Shown here: positions 43,890 through 52,415 of the stretch, piece after piece
Layout of the letters: every line of letters starts with the position of its first letter
How positions within the stretch are numbered: position 1 is the first letter of the stretch
Assembly (NCBI GenBank): GCA_947475415.1
Contig: CANJLH010000011.1
Coordinates: 1 to 64,000 of the forward strand
DNA length: 64,000 nucleotides
Source: Caulobacteraceae bacterium
Lineage (GTDB): Bacteria > Pseudomonadota > Alphaproteobacteria > Caulobacterales > Caulobacteraceae
Direction of reading: 5' to 3'
Notes under the pieces: generated by a model
Seen by the model: the letters and a program-made list of their open reading frames with translations, nothing else
Told to the model about the DNA's origin: nothing
Database searches by the model: none
Made by a program: the position numbers and the translations under genes

Positions 43890-44690
43890 ATGACGCCAAG
43901 CCCAGATCCTAATCGGCATCCATACGATGCCTGCCCGCTGTGCCGATCGGCTCAGATAAGCCTCTTCGTGCGGGCGGCTTGCACACAACATCCCAATTAT
44001 CAGCCAAGCCTTGCGCAGGTCATCGAATGGATGCGGTGCGCAGACTGTGGGCATGTTTTCACCAGCGGGTACTTCAACGACGCGGCCTTGCGGATATTGT
44101 TCGGCCACACGCAGGAACAACAGACCGTCGGCCACGATTTCGAGCGCCATCGCCATGTGTCGGCGCGAATGATTGGCCGAGTCGCCCATTATCAACCGGA
44201 CGGGGCGTGGTTGGACGTCGGTTTCGGTAATGGCTCGCTCATCCTGACGGCGGCGGAGTGGGGCTATCGGGCGGTTGGCATCGACTTACGCAGCGCCAAT
44301 GTCGCCGCCCTCCGCGGCTTGGGATGTGAGGCGCATGAATTGAGCGTCGAGGCGCTCGAGGGCGAGGCGACTTATTCGGTGATCAGCATGGCCGACGTTC
44401 TCGAGCACATGCCGTATCCTGAGACGGCGGTTGCGGCGGCGGCGCGACTGTTGTCGGCGGATGGAGTGATATTCATCTCACTGCCTGCCTATGCCAGTCC
44501 GATCTGGCGTCTTCTCGATAGCTCCGGCGCCAACCCCTATTGGAGCGAACTGGAGCACTATCACAATTTCAGCCGGGCGCGGCTTTGCGACCTGCTGGCC
44601 GGCCATGGATTCCAACTGCTCGAATACGGCGTCAGCGAGCGCTATCGCGCCTGCATGGAGTTGATCTTCCGCCGAACCCCTTTGGCCTGA
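43890..44690 (+). CDS. class I SAM methyltransferase with N-terminal zinc-ribbon-like motif
   Basis: This 266-residue protein starts with two Cys pairs (CPLC about residues 15-18 and CADCG near 50) like the zinc-binding N-terminus of sugar C-methyltransferases. A Rossmann methyltransferase domain follows (WLDVGFGNGSLILTAAEWG, GIDLRSANVAAL, DVLEHMPYP, SLPAYASPIW). Relatives act on nucleotide-linked sugars or polysaccharide precursors. The start ATG at 43890 has only a weak ribosome site. It follows the glycosyltransferase-like gene by 107 bases on the same strand, so both may serve surface-glycan synthesis. Confidence 0.82.
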   Translation: MTPSPDPNRHPYDACPLCRSAQISLFVRAACTQHPNYQPSLAQVIEWMRCADCGHVFTSGYFNDAALRILFGHTQEQQTVGHDFERHRHVSARMIGRVAHYQPDGAWLDVGFGNGSLILTAAEWGYRAVGIDLRSANVAALRGLGCEAHELSVEALEGEATYSVISMADVLEHMPYPETAVAAAARLLSADGVIFISLPAYASPIWRLLDSSGANPYWSELEHYHNFSRARLCDLLAGHGFQLLEYGVSERYRACMELIFRRTPLA

Positions 44691-44744
44691 CTGTGGCCCG
44701 GCCACTGCATCGCTCTTCGCAACAATGACCTGAGAGGTGCGACC

Positions 44745-45110
44745 ATGGGCGTTTCAAATGTGGGGACTCAATCACCACAATCTATTGTTCCACAAAAGAA
44801 AGCCGCTCCGCCCGCCGGGCCAGCCGCGGACGTGATCGACCCGGCGAATTTGCCGGATGCCTGGAAGAAACTGCCGGAACAGGCAAAAGGCGCCGCCAAG
44901 GGTCATCAGGTCGAGCGGCTGATCGCGCGCTGGGACAAGGACGGTGACGGCAAATTGTCCGCCGACGAACTGGGTCACCGTTGGGGCAAGGGGATCCTGG
45001 CGGCCCTGTTGAAGCTGCAGGAGGCGTCGCCGGCTGCGCAGCCGCCGGCCGGAGATCCGCCGCCGGCCGGTGATCCCCCCCCGACGCCGCCGGCGCCTGC
45101 CACCACTTAG
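44745..45110 (+). CDS. small EF-hand domain protein
   Basis: This 121-residue protein has one clear EF-hand loop, DKDGDGKLSADE (about residues 65-76), in the middle. The N-terminal 30 residues are Ser/Gln/Ala/Pro-rich with no signal peptide, and the C-terminus is a Pro-rich tail with a PPAGDPPPAGDPPPTPPAP repeat. GAGAGG precedes the ATG. Function unknown; a single EF-hand suggests dimerisation or a structural calcium role. It is the last of the run of genes around the giant repeat protein, which also carries calcium-loop motifs. Confidence 0.75.
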   Translation: MGVSNVGTQSPQSIVPQKKAAPPAGPAADVIDPANLPDAWKKLPEQAKGAAKGHQVERLIARWDKDGDGKLSADELGHRWGKGILAALLKLQEASPAAQPPAGDPPPAGDPPPTPPAPATT

Positions 45111-45172
45111 GGCGAGCCCGACGCAAGTCGACCGGATATGCTGGTGGCCTCCAATCGCCAGGGGGCCGTAGG

Positions 45173-45973
45173 ATGAGCATCGAACTGACCTACCCTGACG
45201 GCTGCGCCCTGGTGGCGGGGGGCGCGGGCAAAGTCGGCGTTGGCGTGACCCGCAGACTGGCGGAAGCCGGGCTTCCGGTCGTCTTCACCTATGTGAGCGG
45301 CGCGGAGCGCGCGACTGCGATCGAGGCGGACCTGCGCGGCCGGGGCTTGAAGGTCTGGGCCCGCCAGATGGACATGCGCGACCCGGCGTCCATCGACGCG
45401 GCCATCGACTTCTCCCGCGAGGTCGGCGGTCGCTTGCATACCGTAGCCTGTGCGGCCGGCGCCCCGGTGCCCTTCGACAATCTGGCCGATTTCGACATCA
45501 AGACGGTCGAGGATTTCGTCGACGCTGACGGAATGGCCTATTATCGGCTGGTCAATCGCGCCGTGCCGGTATTGCGGGCCGGCGGGGGCGGCTCGATCAC
45601 CCTTTGCACGACCATCGCACTCTTTCGGGTGATCGCCTTTGATGGCATTTCGCCCTTCTCCAAGGGAGCCGTCGACGCGATGATGCGTCAGATCGCGTGG
45701 GAGGAAGCCGCCCACGGAATCCGGTGCAACGCCGTGCCGATCAGCTGGATCATGCCGGGTGATGGGAGTCAGTTCGACACCTATATCGCCACCCTGGAGT
45801 CGCCTCGGCGCGAGCGACTCTCCACTCTGATCGGACAGGTCAAGGCGATGATGCGGGTCGCTGGCCCCGCGGCGCCGGAGGAGGCCGGCGACCTATTCGC
45901 TTTCCTGGCCTCAGACCAGGCGCGCTTCATCACCGGTCAGTCCATCGCCATCGACGCCGGCGCGACCCTTTAG
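45173..45973 (+). CDS. SDR-fold protein with degenerate active site
   Basis: This 266-residue protein has the SDR Rossmann start (ALVAGGAGKVGVGV) and C-terminal core (GIRCNAVP, then FITGQSIAIDAGATL). The catalytic set is altered: the usual YxxxK reads SPFSK (Ser instead of Tyr), the active-site Ser region reads LCTTIAL and the NAG motif reads AAGAP. It may bind NAD(P) without classical SDR chemistry, or use another residue. It is 8 bases upstream of an NTF2-like gene on the same strand, and the two probably form an operon. Confidence 0.8.
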   Translation: MSIELTYPDGCALVAGGAGKVGVGVTRRLAEAGLPVVFTYVSGAERATAIEADLRGRGLKVWARQMDMRDPASIDAAIDFSREVGGRLHTVACAAGAPVPFDNLADFDIKTVEDFVDADGMAYYRLVNRAVPVLRAGGGGSITLCTTIALFRVIAFDGISPFSKGAVDAMMRQIAWEEAAHGIRCNAVPISWIMPGDGSQFDTYIATLESPRRERLSTLIGQVKAMMRVAGPAAPEEAGDLFAFLASDQARFITGQSIAIDAGATL

Positions 45974-45981
45974 GTGACATC

Positions 45982-46437
45982 ATGACCAGCTACAATGCGA
46001 TCACCAACCTACTCTATCGCTACGCTGAGCACATCGACAGCGGCAACCTGGAAGCGGCGGCCGATATGTTTCGCCACGCCCGTATCAAGAGAGGACCGGG
46101 AATCCTCTTGAGTCACAGTGATATTCTGGCGTTCTGGCGTCAGATTGTGGTGATTTACGCTGACGGAACGCCACGCACCAGGCACATGGTCACCAACCCA
46201 ATTGTCGAGATTGATGAGGTCGCAGGCGCCGCCGCCTGCAGATCCTGCTACACGGTCCTGCAGCACCTGGACGATTTCCCCCTGCAGGTGATCGCCGTCG
46301 GCCGCTATCATGATGAGTTCGAACGGGTCGATGGCGAATGGAGGTTCAGTTTCCGCGACTATTCGTTCATGGATTTCCGCGGCGATCTCAGTCGTCACAT
46401 TCCCTCGACACTGCCGGGCTTCGCCACGCGGATATAG
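45982..46437 (+). CDS. NTF2/SnoaL-like domain protein
   Basis: This 151-residue protein has the cone-shaped NTF2-like fold pattern: N-terminal helices (AITNLLYRYAEHIDSGNLEAAADMF), a middle stretch with RTRHMVTNPIVEID and a C-terminal strand (GEWRFSFRDYSF). SnoaL-like members include ring-cleavage, dehydratase and isomerase enzymes of steroid and polyketide metabolism. It follows the degenerate SDR gene by 8 bases. Catalytic residues cannot be assigned. The stop lies 20 bases from the end of the convergent molybdopterin oxidoreductase gene. Confidence 0.82.
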   Translation: MTSYNAITNLLYRYAEHIDSGNLEAAADMFRHARIKRGPGILLSHSDILAFWRQIVVIYADGTPRTRHMVTNPIVEIDEVAGAAACRSCYTVLQHLDDFPLQVIAVGRYHDEFERVDGEWRFSFRDYSFMDFRGDLSRHIPSTLPGFATRI

Positions 46438-46456
46438 GTTGTTGACCTGACGCGGT

Positions 46457-48611
46457 TCATGATGGCTGAACGGCGCGCCCTGCGACACCCGGAAGCGCCC
46501 GCACCGAAACCGGAGCTGCGCTCATGAGTGGCATGGCGTTGATCGACTCCACCGGAAGCGGCCCACCCAGTAGTCGTGAGGTGCTGGCGCCTACCCGCTC
46601 GTAGGCCTCATCTTCGCCTGGCAGGGCGCCCCAGCCATGGGTCATGGAAACCGCGCCGCGACGCACCGTGGCGTCGGCCTTGACGATCGCCGGTATTGAG
46701 CCCGGCCGGCGAGCGGATCTCGACCCGGGCGCCGTCTACGAGGCCAAGTTCGGCCAGGTCCTGCGGATTCATCCACGCGGGATTGTAGGCCACACGGGCT
46801 CGAATGGTGGTGATATCCTTGCCCAGCGTGTTCATGAGTTCGCGTGAGCGCCGCGCGATCAGGCGGAAAGGGTAGGCGGGCGTCGGATCACCCGGGTCAC
46901 GCTCGAGTTCGGCGATGTCATCGGCGACGTCAGGAGGCAAGACCTCGAGGCGCCCTGAGTGGCCCTCCCGCGCTGGCTGCACATAGGCGGATGGGACTTC
47001 AAACACGTTGCCGCCGGGATGGCGCTTGACCTCGTCCAGGCTGATGACGCCGCGGCCGGCCAAGTTAGCGAGAAGTTCCTCGGCCGTCGGTGGTGTCTGC
47101 ATATCCACCGCCCGACCACTGATATTAAGCTGCAACCCCAAGCGCTTGGCCACCGACCAGTAGAAATACCAGTCGTCCACCACGTCGGCGCCTGCCTCCG
47201 GCGAGATCACCGCCGGCGTATATTGTGCGAACGGCAGCCACATATTGGGCTCATGGCCGCGGGTGTGATCCGGCCGCTCCAGGGCCTGGGTCGGCGCCAC
47301 CACATAGTCCGCCAGTCGCGCGGTCTCCGAATAGCGCGGGTCGATGGTCACCAGGAGGTCGAGCGCGCGCAGAGCCTCCACGACGCCGAGTTGATCGGGA
47401 ATGGCCGCGGCGGGATTGCTGCCGGCGCAGATCAGCGCCCGGATCTGGCCTTCGCCGGGGGTCAGGATCTCGGCGGCCAGCGTACCGGTCATCTTCTCAC
47501 CCATCAGGGGTCCGGCGCCGGCGATGCGGCTCTTGGGCCCGCGCTCCCATTCCCGTCCCGGCGACACGGCCTCTTCGAACACCGGCCGCGCGCTCGACAA
47601 CACGCCGGGATTGGCGATCCGGTCGCCGGCGCGCCCATAGCGGCCGCAGATGGCGTTCAAGCTTTCAATGAGGTGTTCGGTCAGGTTCGAGCGTGGCCCC
47701 ATGTCCGGGCCCGTGCCGCTGGCGGCCTGGCCGCGCCGGGAGTCCCGAGCGAACAACGCCGCCGCCGCATACAGTTGATCGACGGGAACTCCGGCGCGCG
47801 CCGCCGTCCGTTCCGGGGTGAAGGGCCTGACAGCCGCGGCCAGGTCGTCGACGCCGTTCACATGGCGCGCGCAGAAGTCGCCGTCCTGCCAGCCCTCGCT
47901 GAGGATGATGTTGATCAGGCCTGCGAACAGGGTCGCGTCCTCGCCGGGGCGGATCTGCAGGTGCAGGTCGGCGTTCCGCGCGGTCTCGCTGGCGCGCGGG
48001 TCTATGACGATCAGCTTCAGGCCCCGCGCACGGGCGTCGCGCAGGCTTTTCATCGGATTGTAGATCGGAAATCCGCTCAGCAGGCCGCCCTGCAGCGAGA
48101 CCAGGGGATTGGTGCCGACCAGCATCCAGACGTCGGACTCGAAGAAGTTCTGTCGGCCCGACGCGAACACTCCCAGCCGGGCGCTGGCCACCCACTTGGC
48201 GGATTGGTCGATGGTCATGCTCGAGAATTTCGAGGGCGATCCCAGGGCCCGCATGAACGCGCCGGCGAAAAGTCCATGCAAAATATTGTAGGCCGCCTGG
48301 GTGCCCTGGTAGAGGCCGATCGCCTCGGCGCCATGACGCGCGACGATCGACTCGATCCGTCCGGCGACCTCGTCGAACAGGCGCTCGGAGGCGATCTCCT
48401 GGTGCTTGCCATCTGCCCCCCGCGCCAGGCTGCGCTTGAGGCGGCCGGGTCCGTGGTGCAGTTCGGGATAGCTGAGGCCTTTGATACAGGCGTATCCGCG
48501 GGTCAGCGGATTGTCGTGATCGCCGCGCACCGCGGTGACCTTGCCGTCTTCCACGGTCGCTACGAGGCCGCAGTTGCCGTGGCAAAGCCGGCAGTAGGTG
48601 CGAACGTCCAT
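46457..48611 (-). pseudogene. molybdopterin-dependent oxidoreductase, frameshifted near the C-terminus
   Basis: The main frame (48611 down to 46608) encodes an enzyme of the formate dehydrogenase/DMSO reductase superfamily: an N-terminal 4Fe-4S cluster motif CRLCHGNC with a fourth Cys in GYACIKG, then bis-MGD-binding domains (GTNPLVSLQGG, VIDPRASETA, ICAGSNPAAAIPDQ). At 46701-46703, the plus-strand run CCC appears to carry one extra base. Downstream residues of the main frame lose homology, whereas the neighbouring frame continues in register as SIPAIVKADATVRRGAVSMTHGWG and ends SINAMPLMSA at 46457, as expected for the family. The full protein would be about 717 residues. This is either a sequencing error or a recent mutation. 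Confidence 0.8.
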
Positions 48612-48656
48612 AGGCGCCAGGCTCCTGAAAGTTTGGGTGGCCTGGCGATTTCCGGC

Positions 48657-49898
48657 TCAGATCGCCTTCGATCCGTCCCAGACCAGCGGCAAATTGCGCA
48701 GGCTGAGCAGGCCGTCGGTGAAATAGGTGGGAGTCACGCCAGGCTCGATGCCGAATTCGGGAATGCGGCGCAACCATTCGGCCAGGCCGATCCGCAGCTC
48801 GCGCCGGGCGAGGTGGGAGCCCGCGCAACGGTGAACCCCGCCCCCGAAGGCCAAGTGTGGGTTGTTCGCGCGATGGAAGTCCACTTTGAACGGATCGGGG
48901 AAATCCTTCGGGTCCCAGCAGGGCAGTTCAGCGAGCACGACGACGCGGTCGTCCTTCTTCATCTCCACGCCATGGAAGTCATGATCGCGCTTCAGCACCC
49001 GGGAAACGGCGATCCAGCTGTGGGCCCGTAGCATTTCCTCGATCCCGTCGCGGATCAGTTCGGGATTGGCGCGCAGTTCCGCCTGAGCCTCCTTGTGGTC
49101 GGCGAGATAGCGCCAGATGTGGCCCAGCCCCCCGTTAACGGTGTCCAGCCCGGCGATGTAGAGCAGGAAACTCAGGTCATAGATGATTTCGTCACTGATC
49201 AGTTCGCCGTCGACCCGGGAATCGATCAGGGCCGAGATCACGTCGTCGCCCGGATTCTTGCGCTTGGCCTTGATGAGGTCGGCCAGGAAGCCGTGGATTT
49301 CCATCCCGACCTGACGCTTTTCATCATTGGTGCCGTCGTGGAAGAACTTCTCTTCCCAGTAGAAGAACTGCTCCTTCATCTCCAGCGGCATGCCCATCAT
49401 CATCATGAAGATTGTGCCGGGAAATACCCTGGAGAAGGTCTGCATGAAGTCGGTGCGGCCGGATTTGGCGAACTCGTCGATATGCTCGTTGGCGACGCGG
49501 TAGACGTCCTTCTCGATCCGGTCGATGGCCTTGGGCGAGAACAGGGGCGCCAGCAGCGAGCGGTACTTGATGTGCTCCGGCGGGTCGACACCCAGGGGCA
49601 GCAGGCGACGGGCGAACACCGCGTCGTCGCTGGAGTAGCGGACCGAGTTGCAGAACGGGTCGGGGTTCTGCAGCACTTCGCGGGCGTAGTCGGCGGTGGT
49701 CACCATCCAGGCGCCTGCGCCGATGACCCGATGGTCGCGGGGTGTGTAGAACAGCGGCGGCGCCACCTTCGCCAGTTTGCGGAACACACCGAACGGATCG
49801 GTGGCGAACTGCGCGCCCTCACCCTCCATGAAGTCCAGCACCAGTTCGGGCGGAACGTGTGACGGAACAGGCGGTGCGACCGCTGCCAGATCATCCAT
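48657..49898 (-). CDS. cytochrome P450
   Basis: This 413-residue soluble bacterial P450 has the I-helix oxygen-binding motif AGLDT (in YIAGLDTVNG), the ExxR motif (EEMLR), the PERF-like region and the heme loop FGGGVHRCAGSHLAR with its cysteine ligand. It would hydroxylate a hydrophobic substrate and needs ferredoxin and reductase partners that are not in the window. It resembles the CYP families of steroid- and terpene-degrading actinobacteria and alphaproteobacteria. The molybdopterin oxidoreductase gene starts 45 bases downstream of its stop. Confidence 0.93.
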   Translation of the reverse strand: MDDLAAVAPPVPSHVPPELVLDFMEGEGAQFATDPFGVFRKLAKVAPPLFYTPRDHRVIGAGAWMVTTADYAREVLQNPDPFCNSVRYSSDDAVFARRLLPLGVDPPEHIKYRSLLAPLFSPKAIDRIEKDVYRVANEHIDEFAKSGRTDFMQTFSRVFPGTIFMMMMGMPLEMKEQFFYWEEKFFHDGTNDEKRQVGMEIHGFLADLIKAKRKNPGDDVISALIDSRVDGELISDEIIYDLSFLLYIAGLDTVNGGLGHIWRYLADHKEAQAELRANPELIRDGIEEMLRAHSWIAVSRVLKRDHDFHGVEMKKDDRVVVLAELPCWDPKDFPDPFKVDFHRANNPHLAFGGGVHRCAGSHLARRELRIGLAEWLRRIPEFGIEPGVTPTYFTDGLLSLRNLPLVWDGSKAI

Positions 49899-50002
49899 GG
49901 GGCTTCCTCCATCGCCGGCCCGGATCCTAAAGGGCGCGTGCGGTTGCCAGCTTCCGCGAGCCTATCGCCTCACGCAAATGTTTCAAGGCGTCAGCGACCG
50001 AG

Positions 50003-51073
50003 TTATTGGCCCCAGCCCTGATCGCCGCCTTCGCCCAGGTCCGGCGGCAGGCCGGGTTTTCGGGCCGGATGATTGCGGTAGGTGATCGGATGGGTCACCC
50101 GTCGGTCGCCCTCCGGTCCGCGGGCGATGACGCCGCGAGCCCAGAAGTGCGGATGCTCGAGCGCCTCGGCGCGGGTCAGGATCGGGGCGCAGGGAATGCC
50201 GAGCGCGTCCAACTCCGCCACCAGTTCGTCGCGGGTGCGGCTCGCGAACCTGGCCTGCAGGATATCTTTCAACTCGGCGCCCCGCTCGCTACGCTCGACC
50301 ATGTTCAGGGCCGCCAGATCGCTCAGGTCCAGATGCCGGCACAGCGCCGCCCAGAAGTGGTCCTCGGAGAAGATGCCGAGGACCACGTGACCGTCGGCGA
50401 CAGCATAGGTGGAGATGCCCCCGGACCCCTTGCCCTGGACGTTGGAGGCGCGCGACGGATCGATCACCCCCATGGGCGCGGTCCAGGTCATGATCAGGTC
50501 AGCGATGGATACGTCAATCTGCTCGCCCCGGCCCGTGCGGCGGGCGCAGAGCACGGCCGCCAGGATCGCGAAGGCGGCCGCCAATCCCGACCCCTGATCG
50601 CCGATGAGTGCGCCCGACGCCACCGGCGCGCCGCCGGCGGGCGGGGCTACGAAGGCGCCGGCATAGGCCTGGTAGTTGGCGTCGTGGCCGGTGGAGGCGG
50701 CGAGCGGGCCGGTCTGGCCGAAGCCCGAAATCGAACAATAGACCAGGGCCGGATTGACCGCGGCCAGCGCCTCGTAGCCCGCCCCCAACTTGTCGGCGAC
50801 TCCTGGGCGAAACCCCTCGATCACCACCTCCGCCTCCCTGGCGAGGTCGCGCAGCCGCACCCGGTCGGCCTCCGACTTCAGATTCAGCACCAGGCTGCGC
50901 TTGTGGCCGTTGAAATTGACGAACCGGTCCGGCAGCACCCGCATTCGGTCGCCGCCGGGGGGTTCCACCTTCAACACGTCGGCGCCCAGGTCGGCGAGAT
51001 ACTGGGTGGCGGTATGGCCGGGCTGCCACAGGGACAGATCGAGCACGCGCAGGCCGTCAAGCAGTCCAGCCAT
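50003..51073 (-). CDS. CaiB/BaiF family (class III) CoA-transferase
   Basis: This 356-residue protein has the class III CoA-transferase pattern: the N-terminal VLDLSLWQPGHTATQYLADLGADVLKVEPPGGD, then NFNGHKRSLVLNLKSE, and GHDANYQAYAG with the usual catalytic-Asp position (HDANYQA). It moves CoA between a carrier acyl-CoA and an acid, activating the latter for degradation. I start at 51073 (MAGLLDGLRVLDLS), preceded by GAGGAG about 10 bases upstream, rather than 51193. It is divergent from the second P450 gene, 79 bases away, so they may share regulation. Confidence 0.9.
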   Translation of the reverse strand: MAGLLDGLRVLDLSLWQPGHTATQYLADLGADVLKVEPPGGDRMRVLPDRFVNFNGHKRSLVLNLKSEADRVRLRDLAREAEVVIEGFRPGVADKLGAGYEALAAVNPALVYCSISGFGQTGPLAASTGHDANYQAYAGAFVAPPAGGAPVASGALIGDQGSGLAAAFAILAAVLCARRTGRGEQIDVSIADLIMTWTAPMGVIDPSRASNVQGKGSGGISTYAVADGHVVLGIFSEDHFWAALCRHLDLSDLAALNMVERSERGAELKDILQARFASRTRDELVAELDALGIPCAPILTRAEALEHPHFWARGVIARGPEGDRRVTHPITYRNHPARKPGLPPDLGEGGDQGWGQ

Positions 51074-51152
51074 GAGAATTGCGCTCCTCGCGGTTTCGCT
51101 TTGTCCGCGGACATGGAAAACTCTCCGCAAGACTGATGATAGGGAGAGCGAC

Positions 51153-52406
51153 ATGGCCGGGACACAGGCTTCTGCGCAAGGGGCGATTCCCAATCACGTG
51201 CCGCCACATCTGGTGCGCAATTTCAGTTTCCACACCACGGCGGGGGCGACGGAGGATCCGCACCGGGCTGCCGACCCGATCTTCGAGGGGCCGGACATCT
51301 TCTTTAGCCCAATCGGCTGGAACGGCGGTCCGGGCTGGATCGTGACCCGGGTCGATCTATTGCGTGAGATCTACCAGGACCCGCAGACCTATTCGAGCAA
51401 CTCAGACCAGTTCGCGCCAGGCGAACTCTATGCCGAGGCCGACTCCACGGGGATCGGCGAGTGGAAGTTGGTGCCGATCTTCCTAGATCCGCCCGACCAC
51501 ACCAAATATCGGGTGGTGATCAATCCGATTTTTTCGCCCACGCGCATTGCCCAGCTTGAGCCTGGGGTGCGGTCCACCTGCTTAGAACTGGTGGACGCGG
51601 TGCGCGCCGCGGGTGAATGCGAGTTCGTGGAGGCCTTCGCCCGGCCGTTCCCGGTGACAATCTTTCTGCGGCTGATGGGCTTGCCCCTGGAAAAGACCGC
51701 CGACTTCGTGGCCTGGGAGGAGGGGTTGCTGCACGCCACCAGCGAGGAACAGGCGATCGCCGCGCGCCTGGCCACCGGCGAATATCTGAAGACCGTCATG
51801 GCCGACCGGCGCGCCAATCCCACCGACGACCTCTCCAGCCTGTTGGCCAACGCCCATTTCGACGGGCGGCCCGGAACGGACGACGAAGTCATGGGACTCT
51901 ATTTCCTGTTTTTCCTGGCGGGTCTCGATACCGTCACCTCGGCGCTGGGCTTCATCTTCCGCGAGTTGGCCCAGCAACCGCAGCTGCAGCAGCAGCTGCG
52001 CGACGATCCCAGCCTGATCCCGAACGCCATTGAGGAGCTCCTGCGCGCCTACACCATCGTGGCCTCCCACCGCTGGGTGACCCGCGACGTGGAATTCCAT
52101 GGAGTTCAGTTCAAGCGCGGCGACCTGATCCTGCTCGGCACCCAGACCAGCGGCCGCGACGCCCACGAGTTCCCCGACCCCCAGACCATCGACTTCAAGC
52201 GCGAGAACGTGCGCCACCTGGCTTTCGCCTCGGGTCCGCACCGCTGCATCGGCTCCCACCTGGCCCGGCGCGAGATCAAGATCGCCCTGGAAGAGTGGCT
52301 GACCCGCGTCCCGCCCTTCCGCGTAAAACCTGGCGAGGTCACCCGGGCGGTGTCGGATGGGGCCGTGTGGTCGGTGACCTATCTGCCGCTGGTGTGGGGC
52401 GTCTGA
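51153..52406 (+). CDS. cytochrome P450
   Basis: This 417-residue P450 has AGLDTVTS (I-helix), EELLR (ExxR) and FASGPHRCIGSHLAR (heme ligand). The start ATG at 51153 follows AGGGAG; the longer in-frame region upstream belongs to the antisense strand of the CoA-transferase gene. It shows the same overall pattern as the other P450 in this window but is clearly distinct in sequence. Substrate unknown. It ends 10 bases from the convergent phosphotransferase-fold gene. Confidence 0.93.
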   Translation: MAGTQASAQGAIPNHVPPHLVRNFSFHTTAGATEDPHRAADPIFEGPDIFFSPIGWNGGPGWIVTRVDLLREIYQDPQTYSSNSDQFAPGELYAEADSTGIGEWKLVPIFLDPPDHTKYRVVINPIFSPTRIAQLEPGVRSTCLELVDAVRAAGECEFVEAFARPFPVTIFLRLMGLPLEKTADFVAWEEGLLHATSEEQAIAARLATGEYLKTVMADRRANPTDDLSSLLANAHFDGRPGTDDEVMGLYFLFFLAGLDTVTSALGFIFRELAQQPQLQQQLRDDPSLIPNAIEELLRAYTIVASHRWVTRDVEFHGVQFKRGDLILLGTQTSGRDAHEFPDPQTIDFKRENVRHLAFASGPHRCIGSHLARREIKIALEEWLTRVPPFRVKPGEVTRAVSDGAVWSVTYLPLVWGV

Positions 52407-52415
52407 CGACCAGAC

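Noticed and set aside
46959..49031. 690-codon open frame on the plus strand
   Set aside because: It is antisense to the molybdopterin oxidoreductase and P450 genes, whose conserved motifs are on the minus strand. High-GC coding DNA leaves such shadow frames.
52401..52415. GTCTG/CAGAC hairpin between the second P450 and the phosphotransferase-fold gene
   Set aside because: A 5-bp stem overlapping the stop codon without a T-tract is too weak to call a terminator.
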